A DNA stretch of 64,000 nt from Burkholderia sp. Bp8963 (GCF_003854275.1 NZ_QTQP01000033.1:1-64000); one strand, 5' to 3'. Shown: positions 1-9,440, counted from the first letter of the stretch. Program-made: numbers and translations. The notes: generated by a model not told the origin, from the sequence alone.

Positions 1-193
1 CTTCCGCTCGTTGGGCCTTCCGTCGCTGGGTCCATCGCCGATCAACTGATCCGAACCGCCGTGTACGGACCCGTACGCACGGTGGTGCGGGAGGGGTCGG
101 GCCGCGAGGCCTGCCCCTATCCCAATTGTCCGGGCGGTGCGAGGGCGTCGTCGGGTTGCGCATTGCTCGTCCCGACGACGAGACGGCCCTGTC

Positions 194-1297
194 TCAGTAA
201 CTGCCGTTCGCGAACCGGGAGATCGGATCGTCGGCGCTACCGGTCGCGGCCCTGACGGGCTCCGCTTGCGTCGACGCGCGCAGCACTTGCACGGAACCCG
301 CCGCCGGCTCGGGCGCAAGCGGCTGACTGGCGGTGGCGCGGGCGGCCAGCGGCGTGTCGTAGGTATCCGATCCGGCTGCCGCAAACGCATCGGCCGGCTG
401 GATCGTGATCGTCGGAATCGTGATGCCGCTCGTCGCGGGTTGCGTAGGCGGCGTGTCGTTTCCGCTGCTCGCAAGCGCCGGCGAAACCGAGCCGGCGGTT
501 TGTGCCTGCTGTTGCGCAGCGGCCGTGCGTGACGGCGGCGGCTCGAACGGATCGGTTGTGCCGGTGGCCGCTGCGCGCGGCACAGGCGCCGGTGTGGCGG
601 CCGGACGTGCTGCCGCGATCGTCGTGCGCGGCGCAGGAGCGACCGTCGGCGCAGGCGTTGCCAATGCCGTGGTCGCGGGCGTGGCGGCCAGCGCGGCTGC
701 TGCGGCCGGCGGCGTGTCGCGCCGCGCTTCGTAAGTCGGCGCGTCGAACGGCGTCGGCACCGCCCTCGGCGGCGCGACGCGGCGAATGCCGTCGAAGCGT
801 TTCGCCCAGTACGAATTCGTCAGGTAGTCGAGCCGCACGGTGCCGCCGGTCGATGGCGCATTGACGAAGCGCAGCTTGCCGACATAGATGCCGACGTGCG
901 AATGCGGCCGCCCGGTCGTGTTGAAGAAGATCAGGTCGCCCGGCGCGATCTGCTCCGGATCGATCGAGATGCCGCGGCCGCTCATGTCCGCGGTCGTGCG
1001 CGGCAGGTCCACGTCCGCCGCGCGGCCGATCACATAGCGGACGAGCCCGCTGCAGTCGAAGCCGCTGGCCGGCGTGTTGCCGCCCCAGCGATACGGTACG
1101 CCGACGAGGCTCATCGCCTGGATCGAGATTTCTTCCTGGCCGACGCTGTGGTCGACGAATTTCGGGAAATTGGCGGGCGGGGGGAATGCGCGCGGCGTCG
1201 TGATCGTCATGCCCGACGGGCGCGACGACTGTGGCGGCACGCTGGAACAGGCCGCAAGCAGCGAGACGACGGCGACGGGAAACCAGATTCGAACCAT
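194..1297 (-). CDS. NlpC/P60 family cysteine peptidase lipoprotein
   Basis: This is a probable peptidoglycan endopeptidase (C40 family) anchored as a lipoprotein. The chosen start gives a short signal peptide with lipobox LLAAC (Cys17); an upstream in-frame start would only add a charged, unlikely N-terminus. The NlpC/P60 domain lies at about residues 55-175, with the catalytic Cys in GFDCSGL (Cys82) and the catalytic His in SHVG (His134). The remaining 190 or so residues are a Pro/Ala/Thr-rich, low-complexity tail of unknown role, probably spanning or binding the wall. The gene lies downstream of phoH but beyond a terminator, so it is probably transcribed alone. Family assignment is firm; substrate is not known. 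Confidence 0.9.
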   Translation of the reverse strand: MVRIWFPVAVVSLLAACSSVPPQSSRPSGMTITTPRAFPPPANFPKFVDHSVGQEEISIQAMSLVGVPYRWGGNTPASGFDCSGLVRYVIGRAADVDLPRTTADMSGRGISIDPEQIAPGDLIFFNTTGRPHSHVGIYVGKLRFVNAPSTGGTVRLDYLTNSYWAKRFDGIRRVAPPRAVPTPFDAPTYEARRDTPPAAAAALAATPATTALATPAPTVAPAPRTTIAAARPAATPAPVPRAAATGTTDPFEPPPSRTAAAQQQAQTAGSVSPALASSGNDTPPTQPATSGITIPTITIQPADAFAAAGSDTYDTPLAARATASQPLAPEPAAGSVQVLRASTQAEPVRAATGSADDPISRFANGSY

Positions 1298-1476
1298 GAC
1301 GGGCGAGCGAACGCAACGCGTTCGCCTATCGTATGACAACGGACACCCGATGGTAGTCGCTCCGACAGGGCTTAGGCAACCATTCCTGAGAATTTACTTG
1401 AAGTTTCGCGCGTAAATGTGGTCGTCGCGGTGGACGTTGCTGTGGTGTAGTGCCCACGCGCGGAGATTGCGACCCC

Positions 1477-1512
1477 AAAAATAAAAACGGCGCTCCGTTT
1501 CCGGAGCGCCGT
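1477..1512 (-). terminator. Rho-independent terminator after phoH
   Basis: A perfect 11-bp stem (1487-1497 with 1502-1512) is followed, on the minus strand, by a T-rich run at 1486-1477. It lies about 50 bases past the phoH stop. Confidence 0.85.
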
Positions 1513-1563
1513 GCGCTTGTCGCAGACCAGGCCGAATCAGGCCGACTTGGCCGGCCGGCTGCG

Positions 1564-3369
1564 TTACAGGATGTCCGACGCGTAGTCGGCGAGTCGTGAC
1601 CGTTCGCCGCGCGCGAGCGTCACGTGGCCGCCGTGGCCCCAGCCCTTGAAGCGGTCGACGACGTAGGTGAGCCCCGAGCTGCCTTCCGTCAGGTAAGGCG
1701 TATCGATCTGCGCGATGTTGCCGAGGCAGACGATCTTCGTGCCGGGGCCCGCGCGCGTGACGAGCGTCTTCATCTGCTTCGGCGTCAGGTTCTGCGCCTC
1801 GTCGATGATCAGGTACTTGTCGACGAACGTGCGGCCGCGCATGAAGTTCATGCTCTTCACCTTCAGGCGCGAACGGATCAGTTCCTGCGTCGCCGCGCGG
1901 CCCCATTCGCCGGCTGCGTCGTCAGTCTTCTGCAGTACTTCGAGGTTGTCGTCGAATGCACCCATCCACGGCTGCATCTTCTCTTCCTCGGTGCCGGGCA
2001 GGAAGCCGATGTCCTCGCCGACGGGCACGGTCGCGCGCGTCACGATGATCTCGTTGTAGCGCTTGTCGTCGAGTACCTGCGCGAGGCCCGCTGCGAGCGC
2101 GACGAGCGTCTTGCCGGTGCCGGCCTGGCCGAGCAGCGTGACGAAGTCGATCTCCGGGTTCATCAGCAGGTTCAGCGCAAAATTCTGCTCGCGGTTGCGC
2201 GCGGTGATGCCCCACACATTGTTCTTGTGGTGGCTGTAGTCGCGCAGCGTCTGCAGCAGCGCCGTCTTGCCGTTCAGTTCGCGGACGATCGCATGGAACG
2301 TCGGCTCGCCGTTCTGCGGCTCGAGATAGACGAACTCGTTGACGAGCATCGACGCGACGAGCGGACCCGTCACGCGGTAGTACGTGGTGCCCGTCTTCGT
2401 GTCCTGCCAGCTCTCCATGCCCTTCGCGTGCCGGGTCCAGAAGTCCTGCGGCAGTTCGCGCACGCCCGTGTACAGGAGGTCCTTGTCCTCGAGCACCTGG
2501 TCGTTGAAGTAGTCTTCGGCCGGCAGGCCGAGCGCGTGTGCCTTGATCCGCATGTTGATGTCTTTCGACACCAGTACGACCTGGCGATCGGGCCGGTCGC
2601 GCTGCAGCGCGCGCACGACGCCGAGGATCTGGTTGTCGGCCTTGCCTTGCGGCAGGCCCTCGACGGGCTCGATGTGGTTGAGCGTCGTCTGGAAATACAG
2701 ACGGCCGAGCGCTTCGCGGCTGCCGAGACGCGACAGCGGAATGCCGGCCGTGATCGGGCCGGCGTCGGCGACGAGCGCGTCGAGCGTGCGGCTCACCTGG
2801 CGCGCGTTGCGTGCGACTTCCGACATCCCCTTCTTGTGGTTGTCGAGTTCCTCGAGCGTCATCATCGGCAGATAGACGTCGTGTTCCTCGAAGCGGAAGA
2901 GGCTGCTCGGATCGTGCATCAGCACATTCGTATCGAGTACGAACAGCTTTTGCATCTCGGCCTCGGCGGCCTTGCGGCCGCGCGATTTCGTCGCGGTGCC
3001 GGCGTCGCGCGCGGTGGCCGACGCCGGTTTCGCGGCCGACGGTTTCTCGGCGCGCGCAACCGGTGCCGTTGGCGCAACCGGCTCGGCGGGAGCCGGCACG
3101 GGCTGCAGCAATGCGGCCGTCTGCTTGGTCTTGCGACCGCGTGCGGGGGCGCTCGCGGCTTCCTGCGCGGATGCAACCGCGCGCAGGGGTGCGGCCGTGT
3201 TCGCGGCTTCGGTCATGGGTTGGGCCACGCTAGCCGGGCCGTAGTCGGCGGCCGTGGAAACGTCCCCTTCGGCGGATTGCTTCGCGGCTTTTGCCGGTCG
3301 CGCTTTCGCCTTGTATTCGTCGGGCGGCAGCAGGCTGCCGAGCTTGCTGGGGGGGGTAGGCAAAGGCAT
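1564..3369 (-). CDS. PhoH family protein with N-terminal PIN domain
   Basis: This is a cytoplasmic PhoH-like ATPase fused to a PIN ribonuclease domain (YlaK/PhoH2 type), probably acting on RNA. The start is the ATG at 3369, preceded by GAGGGA; the frame stays open upstream but has no comparable ribosome site. Residues 1-140 are an Ala/Pro/Lys-rich disordered extension. The PIN domain begins at about residue 141 (LFVLDTNVL, Asp146). The PhoH ATPase has Walker A GQAGTGKT at about 414-421 and Walker B LIIDEAQN near 515. The 601-residue length is normal for this fusion plus the extra N-terminus. A strong terminator follows. The biochemical role of the family is only partly known. Confidence 0.93.
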   Translation of the reverse strand: MPLPTPPSKLGSLLPPDEYKAKARPAKAAKQSAEGDVSTAADYGPASVAQPMTEAANTAAPLRAVASAQEAASAPARGRKTKQTAALLQPVPAPAEPVAPTAPVARAEKPSAAKPASATARDAGTATKSRGRKAAEAEMQKLFVLDTNVLMHDPSSLFRFEEHDVYLPMMTLEELDNHKKGMSEVARNARQVSRTLDALVADAGPITAGIPLSRLGSREALGRLYFQTTLNHIEPVEGLPQGKADNQILGVVRALQRDRPDRQVVLVSKDINMRIKAHALGLPAEDYFNDQVLEDKDLLYTGVRELPQDFWTRHAKGMESWQDTKTGTTYYRVTGPLVASMLVNEFVYLEPQNGEPTFHAIVRELNGKTALLQTLRDYSHHKNNVWGITARNREQNFALNLLMNPEIDFVTLLGQAGTGKTLVALAAGLAQVLDDKRYNEIIVTRATVPVGEDIGFLPGTEEEKMQPWMGAFDDNLEVLQKTDDAAGEWGRAATQELIRSRLKVKSMNFMRGRTFVDKYLIIDEAQNLTPKQMKTLVTRAGPGTKIVCLGNIAQIDTPYLTEGSSGLTYVVDRFKGWGHGGHVTLARGERSRLADYASDIL

Positions 3370-3705
3370 GGTGTCCCTCGGGAGGAATCGTGTCGCATGG
3401 CATGCGCCGCTGATCGCATCCTGCTTCGTGACGAAGACGCGTGCAGTTTGCGCGCGGTGGCGCATAAGGATTTCGTATTGCCGGTTCGCCTAAATGTCGA
3501 TCAGCTCCTTGACGGGGTGAAGGGCCGGACCGAGTGCCGGCGCGCAGACCATAAAAAAAGCCGCTGCCCCGTCGACCGGGACATGCGGCTCGGCTGATAC
3601 CGTCGTGATGCGCGTCAGGTGCCGGGAAGCATTGCTACGGGCACCGGCGCAGCTACGAGAAATATGGGGCGAACTGGCATTCATTGCGGCCCAATATAGC
3701 GCGCC
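3370..3705. other. Intergenic region between phoH and bcp
   Basis: This stretch of about 336 bases holds the bcp terminator (3551-3588) and the upstream region of phoH. I see no confident phoH promoter and no further gene. Confidence 0.6.
3551..3588 (-). terminator. Rho-independent terminator after bcp
   Basis: Read on the minus strand, AGCCGCA and its complement close a hairpin with an inner CCCG stem, followed by seven T residues (3557-3551). It serves the bcp gene that ends at 3706. Confidence 0.85.
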
Positions 3706-4167
3706 TCAAAGCGCTTGTACAGCACTTAGCACGTCGTCGACATGGCCCGGCACCTTGATGCCGCGCCACTCGCGACGCAGCACGCCATCGGCGTCGATCA
3801 GGAACGTCGAGCGCTCGATTCCGCGCACTTCCTTGCCATACATTTTCTTCATCTTGATGACATCGAACAGCGTGCACAGCGCTTCGTCGGCATCGGAGAT
3901 CAGTGCGAACGGCAACTCGAGCTTTGCCTTGAAATTGTCATGCGAGCGCAGGCTGTCGCGCGACACGCCGACGATTTCCGAGCCGGCCTTCTTGAACTTC
4001 GGATAGAGATCGCGGAACTGCAGTCCCTCGGTCGTGCAGCCCGGCGTGTTGTCCTTCGGATAGAAGTACAGCACGAGCTTCTTGCCCTGCAGGTCGGACA
4101 GCGACAGGTCGCCGCCGGTAGCCGGTGCGGTGAAATCGGGAACTTGACGGTCAACTTCGACGGACAC
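3706..4167 (-). CDS. bcp: Peroxiredoxin, Bcp/PrxQ family thiol peroxidase
   Basis: This cytoplasmic peroxiredoxin reduces hydrogen peroxide and organic hydroperoxides with thioredoxin-type reductants. The peroxidatic cysteine is Cys44 in NTPGCTTE. The second cysteine found five residues later in E. coli Bcp is replaced by leucine here, so resolution must use another cysteine (one is seen in EALCTLF, about residue 97) or an external thiol. Translation starts at a GTG preceded by AGGAGA. The 153-residue length is typical. It lies 135 bases downstream of arnD on the same strand and has its own terminator. Confidence 0.93.
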   Translation of the reverse strand: MSVEVDRQVPDFTAPATGGDLSLSDLQGKKLVLYFYPKDNTPGCTTEGLQFRDLYPKFKKAGSEIVGVSRDSLRSHDNFKAKLELPFALISDADEALCTLFDVIKMKKMYGKEVRGIERSTFLIDADGVLRREWRGIKVPGHVDDVLSAVQAL

Positions 4168-4302
4168 GTGTTTCTCCTGTTGTTATGGAAGGGCGCCTTG
4201 GCGAGCGCGCGCATGCGCGCTGCGCATCGATGGCGCGGGTGCGGCGGCGCGCAACGGGCGGTGCGCCGCCGCACCGGAGGGGCGGGAACGAACGGCGATG
4301 CC

Positions 4303-5199
4303 TCAGTCGGGCTGGACGATCAGCTCGCCGGAGCGGCCAGGGATTTCGCCCCACGTGACAGGGTACGATGGCAGCGTGTCGCGGTCCAGCGTCGCGTGAT
4401 AGTCGCCCATCGTCGCAAACGTGTGACCTTGCGCGCGCCAGCCCGCGAGCAGTTGCTCGAACACCGGCGCGAGCTTCTGGCCTTCCAGCTCCGCGTGCAG
4501 CGTGAAGACCTGGTCGTGCGGATTGGTTTCGGTGAACTTGAGGATGTGCGCGGCGACGTTGTGCGTGTCGACGCCATCGACGCCGAGCACCTCGTCGAGC
4601 GTCGGCAGCGTCGTCGGCATCTGCACGTGCTCGAGTGTCCGCCCGCCGACGACCGGCCGATACGGCGAATGTCCGCGGCCGTCGGACGCATAGCGCATGC
4701 CCCACGCGTCGATCTGCTCGAACGCCGCGTCGTTCATCTGCCAGCCCGCCGCGCCGTGCGTGACGGGCGGCGCGCCGAAGATCTCGACGAAGCGCGCGTG
4801 GCTTTTCTGCATTTCACGCGCGGTCCAGTCGCGGCCGCGCTCACGGACGTTGTCCTGCCAGTACACGTGATCCCACGTGTGGATCCCGCATTCGAAGCCG
4901 GCCTCGTGGATCGCGCGCATGTCGGCGATCGCGCGGCGGCCGATGTCGGGGCCCGGCAGCAGCACGCCGTACATCAGCTGCTTCACGCCGTAATGCTCGA
5001 CCACGGACGTGCGTGACACCTTCTTCAGGAACCCGGGGCGGAACACGCGCCGCAGCGCCCAGCCGGTATGGTCGGGCCCGAGGCTGAACAGGAAGGTCGC
5101 ACGCGCGCTGAAGCGGTCGAAGATGCGTGCGAGGTTCGGCACGCCTTCGCGCGTGCCGCGCAGCGTGTCGACGTCGATCTTGAGGACGATGCGAGCCAA
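4303..5199 (-). CDS. arnD: 4-deoxy-4-formamido-L-arabinose-phosphoundecaprenol deformylase ArnD
   Basis: ArnD removes the formyl group from undecaprenyl-phosphate-Ara4FN so that Ara4N can be flipped and attached to lipid A. The protein is a NodB-type polysaccharide deacetylase: it opens with KIDVDT (metal-binding Asp) and has the HTWDH motif near the middle. Its 298 residues match the family. The start is a TTG at 5199-5197, 14 bases after the stop of the upstream dehydrogenase gene; no ATG fits better. It is the last gene of the Ara4N cluster in transcription order. Enzymatic assignment rests on family plus cluster context. Confidence 0.93.
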   Translation of the reverse strand: MARIVLKIDVDTLRGTREGVPNLARIFDRFSARATFLFSLGPDHTGWALRRVFRPGFLKKVSRTSVVEHYGVKQLMYGVLLPGPDIGRRAIADMRAIHEAGFECGIHTWDHVYWQDNVRERGRDWTAREMQKSHARFVEIFGAPPVTHGAAGWQMNDAAFEQIDAWGMRYASDGRGHSPYRPVVGGRTLEHVQMPTTLPTLDEVLGVDGVDTHNVAAHILKFTETNPHDQVFTLHAELEGQKLAPVFEQLLAGWRAQGHTFATMGDYHATLDRDTLPSYPVTWGEIPGRSGELIVQPD

Positions 5200-5213
5200 G
5201 CGTGCGTCCCGCT

Positions 5214-6269
5214 TCAGCCTTGCTGTTCGACGAGCGCGCGCGCGTCGGCGACGTGGCCGCGGTACGCTTCGAAGATCTTGCGCAGTGCTTCGTCGAACGT
5301 CGACTGCGGTGCCCAGCCGAGTTCCTGCATCGTGTTGTCGATCTTCGGCACGCGGTTCTGCACGTCCTGGTAGCCCTTGCCGTAGTACGCGCCCGACGTC
5401 GTTTCGACGAGGTTCACGTTTTTCGCGGAATCGGCATACTCCGGGAATTCGGCGGCCAGCTCGAGCATCTTGTGCGCGAGTTCGCGGACCGAGAAATTAT
5501 TCTTCGGATTCCCGATGTTGTAGATCTTGCCCGACGCGATGCCGTTCGGGTTCTCGATGATCTTCATCAGCGCGCTGATGCCGTCGTCGATGTCGGTGAA
5601 CGCGCGCTTCTGCGAGCCGCCGTCGACGAGGCTGATGTTCTCGCCGCGCACGATGTGGCCGAGGAACTGCGTGACGACGCGCGAGCTGCCTTCCTTCGGC
5701 GTGTAGATCGAGTCGAGGCCCGGGCCGATCCAGTTGAACGGTCGGAACAGCGTGAAGTTCAGGCCTTCCATCCCGTAGCCCCAGATCACGCGGTCCATCA
5801 GTTGCTTCGAGCATGCGTAGATCCAGCGCGGCTTGTTGATCGGGCCGTAGGTGAGGGCCGATGCGTCCGGGTCGAACTGCTCGTCCGCGCACATCCCGTA
5901 GACCTCGGACGTCGACGGGAACACGAGGTGCTTGCCGTATTTCACGGCCGAACGCACGATCGGCAGGTTCGCCTCGAAGTCGAGCTCGAACACGCGCAGC
6001 GGCTGCTGGACGTAGGTCGCGGGCGTTGCGATCGCGACGAGCGGCAGGATCACGTCGCACTTCTTCACGTGATACTCGACCCACTCCTTGTTGATCGTGA
6101 TGTCGCCTTCGAAGAAATGCATCCGCTCGTGGTTGACGAGATCGCCGAGCCGATCGGTCTGCATGTCCATGCCGAACACTTCCCAATCGGTGGTTTCAAG
6201 AATGCGCTTGGACAGGTGATGGCCGATGAAGCCGTTCACACCCAGGATCAGGACTTTTTTTGCTTTCAT
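5214..6269 (-). CDS. arnA: UDP-glucuronate decarboxylase (ArnA C-terminal-half homologue)
   Basis: This is an NAD-dependent SDR-family enzyme equivalent to the C-terminal half of E. coli ArnA. It oxidatively decarboxylates UDP-glucuronic acid to UDP-4-keto-pentose, the first committed step of Ara4N synthesis. The Rossmann motif GVNGFIG is at residues 10-16, and the Tyr-x3-Lys pair is in YACSK. At 351 residues it is the dehydrogenase domain alone; the formyltransferase half is a separate gene immediately upstream. The two genes overlap by ATGA (start 6269, upstream stop 6268-6266), so translation is probably coupled. Confidence 0.93.
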   Translation of the reverse strand: MKAKKVLILGVNGFIGHHLSKRILETTDWEVFGMDMQTDRLGDLVNHERMHFFEGDITINKEWVEYHVKKCDVILPLVAIATPATYVQQPLRVFELDFEANLPIVRSAVKYGKHLVFPSTSEVYGMCADEQFDPDASALTYGPINKPRWIYACSKQLMDRVIWGYGMEGLNFTLFRPFNWIGPGLDSIYTPKEGSSRVVTQFLGHIVRGENISLVDGGSQKRAFTDIDDGISALMKIIENPNGIASGKIYNIGNPKNNFSVRELAHKMLELAAEFPEYADSAKNVNLVETTSGAYYGKGYQDVQNRVPKIDNTMQELGWAPQSTFDEALRKIFEAYRGHVADARALVEQQG

Positions 6270-7213
6270 GAATGACGGGAAGAATGAATGAACTGCGCGA
6301 ATTCCGCGGGCGTCACGACGGTTTCGCTACCGTCGCGCTGTTGCCACAGCTCGAGAATGGAAATGGCGCGGCTGTCGCCGCAGACGCCGAATAGCGCATT
6401 ATCGCTTACGTGCAGGCCGGGCGGCAAATCGGCCGCCGCCGCGGCGGCCGGGCTGCCGGGCGCCGCGGCGCGTGCGCGCGCGACCACGAAACGCGCGCCG
6501 TTCAGGTCGGTGAACGCGCCCGGATACGGGGGCGCGACCGCGCGGATCAGGTTGTAGACCTGTGCGGCGGGCTTCGACCAGTCGATCCGGCCGTCCTCGG
6601 GCTTGCGGCCGCCGAAATAGCTGCCGGACGACAGGTCGTTCGGCAGGTGCGGCGCCTCGCCCGCGAGCAGCGCGGGCAGCACGCGCCACAGCGTCTGCTC
6701 GGCGGCCACGGTGACCTTGTCGAACACCTGCGCGGCCGTGTCGTCCGGCAGGATCGGCACCGCGGTCTGGCCGACGATCGCGCCCGCGTCGGGCTTCGCG
6801 GCCATTTCGTGCAGCGTCGCGCCGGTTTCCGTTTCGCCGTTGAGCACCGCCCAGTTGGTCGGTACCCGACCCCGGTATTTCGGCAGCAGCGACCCGTGCA
6901 TGTTGTACGCGCCGCGCGGCGCGAGCGCGAGCAGGTCGACGCTCAGCATGTGCCGGTAATAGAACGAGAAGATGAAGTCCGGTTGCGCGTCGGCAACGGC
7001 GCGGCGCAGCGCCGGATCGGCCGGGTCGGCCGGGGTGACGACCGGAATCCCGTGCTCGGCCGCGACCGATGCGACGCTGCCGAACCAGATGTTCTCGTTC
7101 GGGTTGTCCTCGTGCGTGACGACGAGCGCGACGTCGACGCCGCGCGCGAGCAGCACCTGCAGGCAGCGCACGCCGACGTTGTGATACGCGAAGACGACCG
7201 CGCGCGGCTTCAT
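6266..7213 (-). CDS. UDP-Ara4N formyltransferase (ArnA N-terminal-half homologue)
   Basis: This stand-alone formyltransferase corresponds to the N-terminal half of E. coli ArnA and transfers a formyl group from N10-formyltetrahydrofolate to UDP-Ara4N. Signature segments are MHGSLLPKYRGR and the Asp of KPDAGAIVGQ; a C-terminal Fmt-like domain follows. The start at 7213 overlaps the arnC stop by ATGA; open frame upstream of this ATG lies inside arnC and is not real coding sequence. Length is 315 residues. In E. coli the two activities are fused; here they are adjacent, coupled cistrons. Confidence 0.92.
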   Translation of the reverse strand: MKPRAVVFAYHNVGVRCLQVLLARGVDVALVVTHEDNPNENIWFGSVASVAAEHGIPVVTPADPADPALRRAVADAQPDFIFSFYYRHMLSVDLLALAPRGAYNMHGSLLPKYRGRVPTNWAVLNGETETGATLHEMAAKPDAGAIVGQTAVPILPDDTAAQVFDKVTVAAEQTLWRVLPALLAGEAPHLPNDLSSGSYFGGRKPEDGRIDWSKPAAQVYNLIRAVAPPYPGAFTDLNGARFVVARARAAAPGSPAAAAAADLPPGLHVSDNALFGVCGDSRAISILELWQQRDGSETVVTPAEFAQFIHSSRHS

Positions 7214-8247
7214 CGCGTGACCTCCTGGCGGCCTTCGCCAGCCGGCGCGTCCTGCACGTTGCCGTGCCGCTCGAGCACGGTCTGGATCAGGTAGCGCGGG
7301 CGCGCGCGCACCTGCTGGTAGATGCGGCCGATGTATTCGCCGAGCAGGCCGAGCGCGAAGATGATCACGCCGAGCAGGAAGAACGTGATCGCGAACAGCG
7401 TGAACACGCCTTGCACTTCCGCGCCGACGATGAAGCGCCGCACGAGCAGCAGCACGAACAGCGCGGCGGAGCCGAGCGACAGGATCACGCCGATGAACGA
7501 CAGCCACTGCAGCGGCACGACCGAGAAGCCGGTCACGAGGTCGAAGTTCAGGCGGATCAGGCTGTACAGCGAATATTTCGATTCGCCGGCGAAGCGTTCC
7601 TCGTGCGCGACCTCGATCTCGGTCGGGTTCTGCGCGAACGTGTACGCGAGCGCCGGGATGAACGTGTTCACTTCGCCGCACACGTTGATCGTGTCGATGA
7701 TGCGGCGGCTGTACGCGCGCAGCATGCAGCCCTGGTCGGTCATCTTGATGCGCGTGATGCGCTCGCGCAGCCGGTTCATCATCTGCGAAGCCTTGCGTCG
7801 CCACAGGCTGTCCTGGCGCTGCTTGCGGATCGAGCCGACGTAGTCGTAGCCCTCGTGCATCTTCGCGACCAGCTTGCCGATTTCCTCGGGCGGGTTCTGC
7901 AGGTCGGCGTCGAGCGTGACGACGATGTCGCCGCGCGACTGCGCGAAGCCGGCGAGGATCGCCATGTGCTGGCCATAGTTGCCGTTCAGCAGCACGACGC
8001 GCGTCGTGTCGGGGCGCACGTGGAACTGGTCCGCGAGCATCGCGGCCGAGCGGTCGCGGCTGCCGTCGTTGACCAGGATCACTTCGTACGACGTGCCGAG
8101 CGCGTCGAGCGCCGGATAGAGCCGCGCATAGAGCGCAGCGAGGCCGTCTTCCTCGTTGTACACGGGGATGACGATCGATACTTCCGGGTTCGCTGCGCCC
8201 GGGCGTCCGGTGCCCGGATGCCCGGCGCGTGCTTCAAGGTGACTCAT
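7210..8247 (-). CDS. arnC: Undecaprenyl-phosphate Ara4FN transferase ArnC
   Basis: ArnC moves Ara4-formyl-N from UDP to undecaprenyl phosphate at the inner membrane. The protein has a GT2 fold with SIVIPVYNEE near the N-terminus and the metal-binding DADLQNPP motif. Two hydrophobic segments near the C-terminus (starting SFIGVILSL and VFTLFAITF) place it in the membrane. A conserved ERFAGESKYSL segment precedes them. Length (345 residues) fits. It starts 6 bases after the arnB stop and overlaps the next gene by ATGA, so it sits inside a tight arnB-arnC-arnA-arnD block. Confidence 0.94.
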   Translation of the reverse strand: MSHLEARAGHPGTGRPGAANPEVSIVIPVYNEEDGLAALYARLYPALDALGTSYEVILVNDGSRDRSAAMLADQFHVRPDTTRVVLLNGNYGQHMAILAGFAQSRGDIVVTLDADLQNPPEEIGKLVAKMHEGYDYVGSIRKQRQDSLWRRKASQMMNRLRERITRIKMTDQGCMLRAYSRRIIDTINVCGEVNTFIPALAYTFAQNPTEIEVAHEERFAGESKYSLYSLIRLNFDLVTGFSVVPLQWLSFIGVILSLGSAALFVLLLVRRFIVGAEVQGVFTLFAITFFLLGVIIFALGLLGEYIGRIYQQVRARPRYLIQTVLERHGNVQDAPAGEGRQEVTR

Positions 8248-8253
8248 GTACGC

Positions 8254-9405
8254 TTACTTTCCGTATTGTTCGCAAATCTGGTTGGTGGCGTCGACGACGC
8301 GACGCACGTCGTCTTCCGTCATCTGCGTGAAGAGCGGCAGCGTGACGGTCGACGCGCCGTACCGTTCGGCGTGGGGGAACATGCCCTCCTTGAAGCCGCG
8401 CGCGCGGTACAGCGAGAAAAGATGGATGGCCGGGTAATGGATCCCGGTGCCGATGCCGCGTTCCTTCATCTGCGCCATGAACTCGCCGCGCGTGATCGAC
8501 AGCCGCTCGAGCGGCAGCGTGACGAGGAACATGTGCCAGTTGCCGTGCTCGAATTCGGCGAGCGGCAGGCCGAGGCCGAGCTTCGCGGCCGCGCCGCCGT
8601 CGAACGCGGCAAAGTACGCGCGGGCGAGCGCATGGCGCGTCGCGGTGAAGCGCTCGAGGTGCGGCAGCTGGCCAAGCCCGACGCGCGCGGCGACGTCGGT
8701 CAGATTGTACTTGCCGCCGAGCACGTCGCAGTCCATCCCGTCGAAGCCGGTGCGCGTGATGCCTTGCAGCCGGTATTTCTGCGCGAGCGTCGCCTCGTCC
8801 TCGTTGTTGAGCACGAGCGCGCCGCCTTCGATCGTCGTGAGGTTCTTGTTCGCGTGGAAGCTGAACGACACGATGTCGCCGATCGCGCCGATGCGCTGGC
8901 CACGCCACGTCGAACCGAATGCCTGCGCGGCATCCTCGATCACGCGCAGCTTGTGCGCGCGGGCGATCGCGTACAGGCGGTCCATATCGACCGGCAGGCC
9001 GGCGAGGTAGACGGGAATGATCGCCTTCGTGCGCGGCGTGATCGCCTTCTCGAGCAGGTCGAGGTCGATGTTGCGCGTGACGGGATCGATGTCGGCGAAC
9101 ACCGGCGTCGCGCCGGTCTCGAGGATCACGTTGCTGGTCGACACCCACGATGCGGGCGACGTGATCACTTCGTCGCCGGGGCCGACACCGGCGATGCGCA
9201 GGCCGATCTCGAGCGTGCAGGTGCCCGAATTGAACGCGCGCACCGGGCGGCCGCCGAAGTATTCGGACAGCGCGGCCTCGAACCGCTGGTTCTGCGGGCC
9301 GGTGGTGATCCAGCCCGAGCGCAGCACGTCGACTACGCCCTGGATGGTTTCCTCGTCGATTTCGGGACGGGTGAACGGCAAGAACGGAACGGCAGTCTGG
9401 CTCAT
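8254..9405 (-). CDS. arnB: UDP-4-amino-4-deoxy-L-arabinose aminotransferase ArnB
   Basis: ArnB is a PLP enzyme that uses glutamate to aminate UDP-4-keto-pentose to UDP-Ara4N. It belongs to the DegT/DnrJ/EryC1 family. The Schiff-base lysine is Lys187 in HANKN, preceded by EDAAQAFGS. The start chosen is the ATG at 9405, which gives 383 residues, close to the family length; a longer upstream frame is unlikely. It is separated from the flippase gene by about 130 bases that contain two hairpins, so it may head its own transcription unit. Confidence 0.94.
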   Translation of the reverse strand: MSQTAVPFLPFTRPEIDEETIQGVVDVLRSGWITTGPQNQRFEAALSEYFGGRPVRAFNSGTCTLEIGLRIAGVGPGDEVITSPASWVSTSNVILETGATPVFADIDPVTRNIDLDLLEKAITPRTKAIIPVYLAGLPVDMDRLYAIARAHKLRVIEDAAQAFGSTWRGQRIGAIGDIVSFSFHANKNLTTIEGGALVLNNEDEATLAQKYRLQGITRTGFDGMDCDVLGGKYNLTDVAARVGLGQLPHLERFTATRHALARAYFAAFDGGAAAKLGLGLPLAEFEHGNWHMFLVTLPLERLSITRGEFMAQMKERGIGTGIHYPAIHLFSLYRARGFKEGMFPHAERYGASTVTLPLFTQMTEDDVRRVVDATNQICEQYGK

Positions 9406-9440
9406 GGACGCTTGACTCGTAATGGCTGTAATAAAAGGGA

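Noticed and set aside
59-82. Imperfect hairpin around GTACGGACCCGTAC near the left edge
   Set aside because: It has a bulge and no T-run, and the neighbouring gene to the left is outside the window, so no role can be assigned.
1624-3597. Very long open frame antisense to phoH (657 codons), and similar frames opposite other genes
   Set aside because: High GC with third-position bias produces long antisense frames. The composition (Arg/Ala/His/Asp-rich) and lack of domains mark them as shadows.
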